In this document: in pieces, positions 42,928-49,699 of the stretch
Layout of the letters: every line of letters begins with the position of its first letter
Position numbering within the stretch: the stretch's first letter is position 1
Notes under the pieces: model-generated
What the model was told of the DNA's origin: nothing
Databases searched by the model: none
Seen by the model: only the letters and a program-made list of their open reading frames with translations
Program-made: the position numbers and the translations under genes
DNA from: CALESS01 sp964405455
GTDB taxonomy: Bacteria > Chloroflexota > Anaerolineae > Anaerolineales > Anaerolineaceae
NCBI GenBank assembly: GCA_964405455.1
Contig: CAYOOA010000003.1
Span: 44,376 to 108,375 of the forward strand
Reading direction: 5' to 3'
Length of the DNA stretch: 64,000 bases

Positions 42928-43623
42928 TTATGAGTGCAGTGGACCCACCTGACCGATTTCCAACAGGTGATGCGGATTGAGAATTTTTATGAATTGATCT
43001 GTGGTTTGAATATCCCCATTGGTGCGAAAAATGCGAAGTGAACGGCTGAAAGCTTCCGGTACAGTAGCAATCTGGGCAGCCAGGCGGTGATTGGGATGCT
43101 TGCGCCGATCGATAGGATGACTGCCGTCCCGGCTCAACTCCAACAGCAGGCGGGCAGAGCGGGCCAGTACGGAGCGAAAGGAGAGGTCCTGGAATTGGCG
43201 CACGAGGCGCCGATTACGGTCGGCGAGAACTCGCAGCATGCCCAGGGCGATCCGCGGATGGCGTAGGAGCATGTTTTCCAGGTCGGGTTGGGACATGTTC
43301 CAGACGAGGCTATCATCCAGGCAGATGACGGTGGCAGGATTAACATCTCCATCCATGGCAGGGACCTCGTTGAACATGATCACCGGCTCAAACAACGCAA
43401 GGATGGAAACTTGCCCCTGGGGGCTGAGAACGCAAAGCTGGACGCGACCTTCGAGCAGGACAAATAGACCTGCGCTTGGCTCTTCCTCGACGAAAATCAC
43501 TTGCCCGGCTGAGAATCTTTGAATCTTACCGGATCGAACGATTTCGACCAGCTCGTCCCGGGAAAGATCCCGGAAATGTTCTACTCTTCCCAACCGGAGA
43601 GCAAGTTGAGCGAAATCAACCAT
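42928..43623 (-). CDS. Crp/Fnr family transcription regulator, DNR-like
   Basis: 231 residues. Cyclic-nucleotide-binding-type sensor domain (1-120: FSAGQVIFVEEEPSAGLFVLLEG), dimer helix, and winged helix with the recognition helix TVPEAFSRSLR; E190, S193 and R194 correspond to the E-x2-SR triad with which FNR reads TTGA. Only two cysteines (C64, C101), so the FNR [4Fe-4S] sensor is absent; heme- or ligand-sensing as in DNR/HcpR types is more likely. It probably acts on the box at 42902-42915. 32 bp after the flavin reductase gene. Confidence 0.88.
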   Translation of the reverse strand: MVDFAQLALRLGRVEHFRDLSRDELVEIVRSGKIQRFSAGQVIFVEEEPSAGLFVLLEGRVQLCVLSPQGQVSILALFEPVIMFNEVPAMDGDVNPATVICLDDSLVWNMSQPDLENMLLRHPRIALGMLRVLADRNRRLVRQFQDLSFRSVLARSARLLLELSRDGSHPIDRRKHPNHRLAAQIATVPEAFSRSLRIFRTNGDIQTTDQFIKILNPHHLLEIGQVGPLHS

Positions 43624-43655
43624 CCTGGACTACTCCAATCCAAAGGGGTTCCGGT

Positions 43656-44192
43656 TCATTGGGAACGGGAAAAGCAATCGTGTCCCTTGATCATCAGGAT
43701 CTCGCCGAAATAAACACGGTGGTAGTCTTGATTGGGATACTGGATTTGAATGGTTGGATCGATGAAATGGGTCGGATCGAAATCCTGCCAGTAGGTTTTC
43801 TGACATTCAACGATCAACTCCGCCTCGGCAAAGGAGGGGGAAGGGACTCTCACCGATGGAACAATGGTTAATCCGGATTCAGTGATCTTATTGCCATCCC
43901 GGCCGGATTTTGTCCCCAGCAGGGAAGTAGCGGGCTTGAATTCCAGGGGCAACATGCACAGCGTGAAGGTCGAATAGGCCTCCATGAATTCAAATGTGAA
44001 CCGGCTTGGCCGGACAACCACCATGGCAAACGGCTTTTGCCACATGCGCCCAAAGCTGCCCCAACCGACGGTCATCGTGTTGTAATGGTTGGTCGCCAGA
44101 TCGCCACAGGTAAGGAGAAAATTCTGATATTTCCAGGGTGCGTAGGGATGGATCAGGAATTCATCGATGGGTATTTCTACGAGTTCAGGCAT
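43656..44192 (-). CDS. Flavin reductase-like domain protein
   Basis: 178 residues. The NADH:FMN oxidoreductase split-barrel fold is suggested by NFLLTCGDLATNHYNTMTVGWGSFGRMW, FAMVVVRPSRFTFEFM (FMN contact), and the C-terminal VECQKTYWQDFDP. Such proteins bind FMN and may reduce it or serve as electron carriers. Likely cotranscribed with the Crp/Fnr gene 32 bp downstream, which suggests a redox or nitrosative stress setting, by inference. Confidence 0.8.
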   Translation of the reverse strand: MPELVEIPIDEFLIHPYAPWKYQNFLLTCGDLATNHYNTMTVGWGSFGRMWQKPFAMVVVRPSRFTFEFMEAYSTFTLCMLPLEFKPATSLLGTKSGRDGNKITESGLTIVPSVRVPSPSFAEAELIVECQKTYWQDFDPTHFIDPTIQIQYPNQDYHRVYFGEILMIKGHDCFSRSQ

Positions 44193-44251
44193 GTTGGAAG
44201 GGTCCCTTCAATGACGAGTAGTATGAATGATACCCACCCGGATTGGATCGG

Positions 44252-44893
44252 TCAAGGAGCACTACGGTTTCGCAGGTTTTTTATCAGCCTGGTCACAGGC
44301 GGAAGACGCAGAGCCAACAGAAAGGTGACAGAGATCCCGGCTGCCAGGGGCTTCCAGATATCGCCGGAGAAGCGGGAGACATCCCCCTTGACCACCCAGG
44401 CCAGGTGCAGAACCACCAATACAGCCGCCAGGTAGACCAGGCGGTGGAGCTTTTTCCATGTCTTGCCGAGCTTGCGCTGACTGGACTTGAAAGAGGTGGC
44501 AGCCAGAATTATCAGGATCAAGAGAGCCGGTAATCCAGCCCAGAGGTAGCGCTTTTCCAGGAATTCCGGGATCAGAAAACGTACAGAGAAGCCAAAGTCC
44601 ACCCCGGCATACAGAAAAAAGTGAAGGGTCGCATAGCCAAACGCATACAGGCCGAGAGGTTTATTCAGCCCGACCAGGAAGCGTGCTCCGGTGAGAGTGC
44701 GAAGGGGGGTGCAAGCCAGGGATAAAATCAAGAGAATAATGGCCATATCTCCTGTGCGCTGGGTAGCGGCCTGGATGGGGTTGGCAGTGAGATGGTTGGT
44801 TATCGCTGCCAGGGCTAACCCAAGGGCAGGCAGGATGCTTATAATATGAATGATCAGGCGGATTACACGCAGCTTCTTTTTATGGTTCTCCAT
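44252..44893 (-). CDS. MsrQ-like heme b membrane protein (ferric reductase-like domain)
   Basis: 213 residues from ATG 44893. Six helices with the ferric reductase-like order: LGLYAFGYATLHFFLY (heme histidine) and WKKLHRLVYLAAVLVVLHLAWV (two histidines), typical of MsrQ, which passes electrons from quinone or flavin to the periplasmic methionine sulfoxide reductase MsrP. No msrP gene is in the window. The promoter at 44901-44929 ends 7 bp before the ATG, so the transcript may be leaderless. ATG 44902 is another possible start but overlaps the -10. Confidence 0.8.
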   Translation of the reverse strand: MENHKKKLRVIRLIIHIISILPALGLALAAITNHLTANPIQAATQRTGDMAIILLILSLACTPLRTLTGARFLVGLNKPLGLYAFGYATLHFFLYAGVDFGFSVRFLIPEFLEKRYLWAGLPALLILIILAATSFKSSQRKLGKTWKKLHRLVYLAAVLVVLHLAWVVKGDVSRFSGDIWKPLAAGISVTFLLALRLPPVTRLIKNLRNRSAP

Positions 44894-44900
44894 GCGCCTC

Positions 44901-44929
44901 ATCGTACTGGAAAATGAATTGATTGTCAA
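44901..44929 (-). promoter_or_regulatory. Promoter of the MsrQ-like gene, possibly leaderless
   Basis: On the minus strand TTGACA (44924-44929), 17-bp spacer, TACGAT (44901-44906); the ATG at 44893 begins 7 nt after the -10. Two TTGACA copies 12 bp apart (also 44936-44941) overlap the divergent gene's upstream region. Confidence 0.6.
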
Positions 44930-44970
44930 AGTACTTGTCAAGTGCTGTTGGATCGTGCAACAATAGAATC

Positions 44971-45510
44971 ATGCCGGAAGATTATCAGATGACAACCGGG
45001 TTATTCCTCAAGGCCTCCATGGTGGCGGCTTTGGCGGATATATTGTTGTTGATTCTCCTGTCAAAGTTGGTTTCAAGAAAAAGGTTCATGAACGCGGGGC
45101 GGTTCATTTTCCTCCTTTCCGGCCTATTTTACGGGTTCTTGTGGACGATTGTGCTGCACTGGGGCTGGGATTGGTTTTATATGTATGTCTTTCCAGCCTG
45201 GATGAAACAAATGGGATGGGCCTGGGGGGCAGCCTACGCGTTTGTTGGCTGGGGGATGTGGTGGCTGGCGCGAAAATTCAGCAGGCCGATCCTGGCCTGG
45301 TTTCTCCTGGGGGGAGTGGAAGGCGTCGGGACGCACGCCTGGGCGATCTGGGTCGGAGGCGTCATTCGTAAACCGCCCGTCATCCAGGGATCCAGCCCGG
45401 CTGCCGTCCTGCTGTTTGCCTGCTTTGAGAAGATATTCTACTGGTTGATCATCCTCGGATTGGCGGTCGGGGTGAGTATAATTATCCAAAAATTGAGACG
45501 ATCCAAGTGA
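44971..45510 (+). CDS. Membrane protein of unknown function
   Basis: 179 residues from ATG 44971 (ATG 44989 or 44923 are other options; none has a strong ribosome binding site). Four or five helices: about 10-28, 36-60, 80-95, 104-122 and 150-172. Many Trp residues (WTIVLHWGWDWFYMYVFPAW, then WGWGMWW). No recognised family. The last codon overlaps the GTG of the YigZ gene (GTGA). Confidence 0.62.
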   Translation: MPEDYQMTTGLFLKASMVAALADILLLILLSKLVSRKRFMNAGRFIFLLSGLFYGFLWTIVLHWGWDWFYMYVFPAWMKQMGWAWGAAYAFVGWGMWWLARKFSRPILAWFLLGGVEGVGTHAWAIWVGGVIRKPPVIQGSSPAAVLLFACFEKIFYWLIILGLAVGVSIIIQKLRRSK

Positions 45511-46142
45511 AACCTTATGATGTGCCGGCTGAACGCAGCCGAAATGAGATCCTGGTGGTGAATTCCCGCTTTATCGCCAGCCTGGCCCCGGTGTTTTCCG
45601 TGGAAGAAGCGCGCAGTTTCATTGATGAAATCCGGGCTGAGTTTGCTGATGCCACCCATAATGTACCGGCATTCCTGATTGGCCACGGGGCGAGCGAAAT
45701 TGCACATTGCACTGATGCCGGGGAGCCCTCTGGGACAGCCGGGCGATCGATGCTGGCCGTCCTGCAGGGCAGCAGATTAGGAGATGTTTGCGTGGTCGTG
45801 ACGCGCTACTTCGGCGGTACAAAGCTGGGCACTGGCGGCCTGGTGCGGGCTTATAGCGATGCAGTTCGCAGCGTCATCCACCAGGTGCCCCGGGCGCGAA
45901 AGGTGCTTATGCAAACGGTGATGAGCGTCTACCCTTACAATCTGATTGAGCGAGTTCGGCGGCTGGCGGGTGTTCATTCAGTGGAAATCCTGGATGAAAC
46001 CTTCGCTGGCGATGTCACTCTCACTGCGCGCTTGTTACCGGAAGATTTACCAGGTTTTCAAAAGGATCTACTGGAAATCAGCAATGGAACCATTCGGGTT
46101 GAGGTGATTGAAACCGGGACGGTACTAAAACGGATTAATTGA
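45507..46142 (+). CDS. yigZ: IMPACT/YigZ family protein
   Basis: 211 residues from GTG 45507, overlapping the previous stop by 4 bp. NSRFIASLAPVFSVEEARSFI, DATHNVPAFLIG, DAGEPSGTAG and VTRYFGGTKLGTGGLVRAY are diagnostic of the YigZ/IMPACT UPF0029 domain; a C-terminal ferredoxin-like domain follows. Related to yeast Yih1, a regulator of Gcn2; the bacterial role is uncertain, probably in translation. Confidence 0.92.
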   Translation: MKPYDVPAERSRNEILVVNSRFIASLAPVFSVEEARSFIDEIRAEFADATHNVPAFLIGHGASEIAHCTDAGEPSGTAGRSMLAVLQGSRLGDVCVVVTRYFGGTKLGTGGLVRAYSDAVRSVIHQVPRARKVLMQTVMSVYPYNLIERVRRLAGVHSVEILDETFAGDVTLTARLLPEDLPGFQKDLLEISNGTIRVEVIETGTVLKRIN

Positions 46143-46214
46143 CTATCAGGCCGTAGCAGATCATCATTGTTCCTAAACGAACATTGAAGAATTATCCGAT
46201 GATTGGAGCATGGA

Positions 46215-47324
46215 ATGGGAACAAAATTTACAAACTGGTTGGAAATCAATTTGTCTGCTGTAGAAGCGAATACCAGGGAGGTGATCCGACGGACTCACAC
46301 GCCCCTGATGGCCGTGGTGAAAGCCAACGCTTACGGCATGGGGGCTGTGGAAATTGCGAGAGTGGTGGTGGCTGCCGGGGCGGAGTACCTGGCCGTGGCG
46401 CGCAGTTGTGAAGCCATGGCCTTGCGCCAGGCCGGGATCCAAACCCCCATCCTATTATTTGGGGTTCCGGCAGAAGGGGAAATTGACGCGCTGATAAGCG
46501 CGGGAGTCACCCTGACACTTACCGGCTTTGAAGCTCTTGAGTTCTATACCAGGCGGGCATCAGCCCTGCAGAAGCGGCTCAAAGTCCACCTCAAGGTGGA
46601 CACGGGCATGGGGCGGTTTGGAGTGATGGCGGATGAGGTTTTGGAGTTGGGGCGTAGAGCCAAAGCCAACAGCTGGCTGGACCTGGAAGGTATTTATATG
46701 CACTTCCCGAATATCGATTCCTATCCGGATGATCCGCTCAATTCCATACAAATCAAGCGTTTTGAGCAAGCGTTGGCCTCCCTGAAGAATAATGGAATCC
46801 AATTAAAGTGGATGCATGCGGCTAATTCCGGGGCTGCCCTGGCTTTCCCGGAAACGCTTTTTAATATGACCCGGGTGGGTTCCGCCCTGGTGGGCATCCG
46901 GCCGTTCTACTATGCGCCTTTGCCCGAGTATTTACGCAGAGTGCTGACCTGGAAGGTTGGCCTGACCTCCTGCCGGGTGATGCCGGAGGGCTGGGGAATT
47001 TCCTACGGACAGACCTACCATACCCGGAAAGATGAGATCATCGGTGTGATTCCGGCCGGCTATGCAGATGGATTTCGCAGGGCTACGAACAACGAGGTCC
47101 TGATTGACGGGCAGAGGGTGCCCGTAGTGGGCAAGGTTTGCGCGGATATGGCCATGCTCCGACTGCCCAAATTATATCCATTGGGGACAGAGGTGGTGTT
47201 GTTAGGCACGCAGGGGGCCGAATCCATCCAGATTGAAGACCTGGCTGACCGTTGGAACACCGCCCAGGCGGATGTTGTGGCCATCATTAATCCACGGGTC
47301 GATCGGATCTACGTCAGGGATTAA
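46215..47324 (+). CDS. alr: Alanine racemase
   Basis: 369 residues from ATG 46215 with GGAG six bases upstream; an in-frame TTG at 46203 lies before it. PLP lysine K36 in AVVKANAYGMGA; DTGMGRFG; HAANSGAALAFPE; GWGISYGQTYHT with the likely catalytic tyrosine; GYADGFRRATNN; VCADMAMLRLP. Makes D-alanine for peptidoglycan. The presence of a D-Ala enzyme says the organism is likely to have a peptidoglycan wall. Confidence 0.94.
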   Translation: MGTKFTNWLEINLSAVEANTREVIRRTHTPLMAVVKANAYGMGAVEIARVVVAAGAEYLAVARSCEAMALRQAGIQTPILLFGVPAEGEIDALISAGVTLTLTGFEALEFYTRRASALQKRLKVHLKVDTGMGRFGVMADEVLELGRRAKANSWLDLEGIYMHFPNIDSYPDDPLNSIQIKRFEQALASLKNNGIQLKWMHAANSGAALAFPETLFNMTRVGSALVGIRPFYYAPLPEYLRRVLTWKVGLTSCRVMPEGWGISYGQTYHTRKDEIIGVIPAGYADGFRRATNNEVLIDGQRVPVVGKVCADMAMLRLPKLYPLGTEVVLLGTQGAESIQIEDLADRWNTAQADVVAIINPRVDRIYVRD

Positions 47325-47400
47325 CACGGAATTGTAAATGAGCAATTCAAGCGGTCATAAGAGCTACATTCTGAATGATCAAACGAAGGTGAAAAAAGCA

Positions 47401-47440
47401 AACACGGCTGTGCCGATAAGCCGCAGCCGTGTTTGTTTGC
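47401..47440. terminator. Bidirectional terminator between alr and the aminotransferase gene
   Basis: Perfect 10-bp stem AACACGGCTG / CAGCCGTGTT, 13-nt loop, T-rich on the + side and A-rich before it. Confidence 0.85.
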
Positions 47441-47452
47441 CTAAAGACCTAA

Positions 47453-48625
47453 TTATTTCGATAGGTATTGGATGGCTTGAGCAATCCGTTCCAGGCCTTT
47501 TTTGATGTTTGCTTCCGAAGTGCTGTACGATAGGCGGATGTAACCCTCACCATTTTTCCCAAAGCCGTTGCCCGGCAGAACAGCCACGCCAGCTTCAGCC
47601 AGGAGGTAATCTGCCATCTGGTCCGAGGTCATCCCGGTGGCCTGGATGTTGGGGAAGACGTAAAAGGCACCCTGCGGCCGCTGGCAGCGCAAGCCGGGGA
47701 TGCGATTTAATCCATCAACCAGCAGGTCGCGGCGGTGCTGATAATCCGTTACGTGGGCGTCCACCTCGGCCTGCGGGCCGGTGAGGGCGGCCAGGGCAGC
47801 CAACTGGGTGGCCTGGGCCGCGCAACCGATGACATGCATCAGCTGGGTTTCCACACACTCAGCCAGCGCCGGCGGGAGAATGGCATAACCGAGACGCCAA
47901 CCGGTCATGGCATAGGTCTTGGAAAAACCATCGCAAATGACGGTACGCTCTGCCATACCGGGCAGGGAGGCGATGGAGGGAACTTCCAGGCCGTCGTAGG
48001 CTAAACGGCAGTAAATTTCATCCGAGAGAATGTAGCAATCGTTGGCAATGGCTTTTTCAGCAATATGTTCCAGGTCTGACCGGGACATGACCCCGCCGGT
48101 CGGGTTGGCGGGGGAATTTAATAAAATGACTTTTGTACGCGAGGAGAGCAGGCGATCAAAAGCATCCAGGTCAAAGGCAAAACCGCGCTCCTCCAGTACG
48201 GGAACCGGTACGCCCACCCCGCCGGCCAGTCCAGGTAGCATGCTGTAGCTGGGGTAACCAGGGTCCGGGTACAGGACCTCATCGCCGGGTTCCAGCAGGG
48301 CAAGCATGGCAAAGAACAGGTTGGGCTTTAGTCCGGGGCTGACAACCACCTGGTGGGGAGAAAATTCCAACCCGCGGCGGCGGCCGGCATCTTCAGCAAT
48401 GGCAGCTCTCAATTCGGGGATCCCGCCCGGGGGTGTATAACGGGTTTGGCCGTTGGCAATGGCGCGCATCCCGGCCAGGGTGGCGTGGGTAGGCGGGGCA
48501 AAATCCGGTTGGCCGATTTCAAAGTGAAGGATCTCTTTTCCCTGGGCCTCCAATTGCTGGGCTTTCGCCAGGACAACGTACGCTCCCTCGGCGGTGAGGT
48601 GTTGAACTCGATGGGCAAAGGTCAT
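47453..48625 (-). CDS. Class I/II pyridoxal-phosphate aminotransferase
   Basis: 390 residues. Fold type I aspartate-aminotransferase family: FEIGQPDFAPP, LLNSPANPTGG, ILSDEIYCRLAY (Asp and Tyr contacts with PLP), SKTYAMTGWRLGY with the PLP lysine, and IRLSYSTS at the end. Substrates cannot be read; aspartate, alanine or LL-diaminopimelate are possible. It follows a DapA-family gene by 14 bp, so an amino acid or diaminopimelate-related path is likely. Confidence 0.88.
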   Translation of the reverse strand: MTFAHRVQHLTAEGAYVVLAKAQQLEAQGKEILHFEIGQPDFAPPTHATLAGMRAIANGQTRYTPPGGIPELRAAIAEDAGRRRGLEFSPHQVVVSPGLKPNLFFAMLALLEPGDEVLYPDPGYPSYSMLPGLAGGVGVPVPVLEERGFAFDLDAFDRLLSSRTKVILLNSPANPTGGVMSRSDLEHIAEKAIANDCYILSDEIYCRLAYDGLEVPSIASLPGMAERTVICDGFSKTYAMTGWRLGYAILPPALAECVETQLMHVIGCAAQATQLAALAALTGPQAEVDAHVTDYQHRRDLLVDGLNRIPGLRCQRPQGAFYVFPNIQATGMTSDQMADYLLAEAGVAVLPGNGFGKNGEGYIRLSYSTSEANIKKGLERIAQAIQYLSK

Positions 48626-48639
48626 GAGGTTCTCCAGGG

Positions 48640-49521
48640 TTACTCGGTTTTGAAAAGATGATAAAGCAAGGCGTCCACTTCTTCACGGACGGTCGGGGAG
48701 GCTAGCGCCAATGGTTTCCGCACCGTGCCGCCAAACAAGCCCACCTGATCCATGGCGTATTTGATTCCGGGAATACCGAAACGCACCTCAAGGGCTTCTG
48801 AGAGCGGAGCGAGCTTGAGTTGCAAGCGTTGAGCTTCCAACAGGTTGCCGGATTGGAAAGCCCGGTACAGGCAGCCGATCAGACCGGGAATGACATTGCC
48901 CAGGGCAAAAATGCCGCCGACACCGCCCAAAGAGAGGAAGGAAAACAAGCCTGAAGCCAGCCCGGACAAGACCTGGAAATCAGGGCGGTGGGCCAGGATG
49001 GTGCCCAGTTTTGACAGGTTGGCGGACGAGTCCTTCATGCCTACGATGTTGGGGTGTTCAGCCAGGGTCAGTACGGCGCTGGAGAGGATCTCGACCCCGG
49101 TGAAGCCGGGGTAATTGTATAGAAGGACGGGGATAGAGGCTGCGTCAGCGATGGACCGATAATGAGCAACCAGGGCATCCGCGCCGGGTTTGAAGTAAGA
49201 GGGGGTAAGCACAAGAACGGCTTCCGCGCCGGATTCTTCCGCCCGGTGGACCATATCAATTGTCGCGCGGGTCGATTCGGCTGCCGCCCCGGCGATAAAA
49301 CGTTTTCCGGCGCTCTTTAGCATGGAGCCGGCTGTCTTCCAGAGTTCCACCCTTTCATCCATTGACAAGTACACTGCTTCTCCTGTGGTGCCAGTTACTA
49401 CCATTCCATCAATGGGTTCAGCCAGCCAGCGGTGCATGTTGTGTTGCAGCTTGTCGAGCGAAAGGTTCTCCTGCTCGTCAAAAGGGGTGGTTATAGCGAT
49501 ATAGGTACCATGAAAGTCCAT
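48640..49521 (-). CDS. DapA family (dihydrodipicolinate synthase/N-acetylneuraminate lyase) aldolase
   Basis: 293 residues. VVTGTTGEAVYL (residues 41-52) with the pyruvate-binding TT pair, LYNYPGFTGVEI with the catalytic tyrosine, and IVGMKDSSANL with the Schiff-base lysine. The family condenses pyruvate with an aldehyde; HTPA synthase (DapA) is the default, but other pyruvate aldolases share these motifs, and the arginine for aspartate semialdehyde is not obvious. First gene of a two-gene leftward operon with the aminotransferase. Confidence 0.85.
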   Translation of the reverse strand: MDFHGTYIAITTPFDEQENLSLDKLQHNMHRWLAEPIDGMVVTGTTGEAVYLSMDERVELWKTAGSMLKSAGKRFIAGAAAESTRATIDMVHRAEESGAEAVLVLTPSYFKPGADALVAHYRSIADAASIPVLLYNYPGFTGVEILSSAVLTLAEHPNIVGMKDSSANLSKLGTILAHRPDFQVLSGLASGLFSFLSLGGVGGIFALGNVIPGLIGCLYRAFQSGNLLEAQRLQLKLAPLSEALEVRFGIPGIKYAMDQVGLFGGTVRKPLALASPTVREEVDALLYHLFKTE

Positions 49522-49608
49522 GAAAATTCCTCCTGGAAGTGATGGGAACAGGAAATGAGAGATGATGATGCAGGAGGAAATTATACATTATTCATCTGCT
49601 GGATAATG

Positions 49609-49640
49609 AAAAAGGCTCTTAGCGGAAATCGAGCCTTTTT
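49609..49640. terminator. Terminator left of the P-type ATPase gene
   Basis: Perfect stem AAAAAGGCTC / GAGCCTTTTT with a 12-nt loop. It can serve the leftward ATPase gene (runs of T on both strands). Confidence 0.85.
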
Positions 49641-49699
49641 CTGTAGATTATAATGAGATCAAAGATTTACTAGGTAAATTACATCCATAATTTGAAAAG

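Noticed and set aside
47453..49521. A lysine or diaminopimelate biosynthesis operon
   Set aside because: Only a DapA-family aldolase and a generic aminotransferase are present, without dapB, dapL or lysC, so the pathway cannot be claimed.
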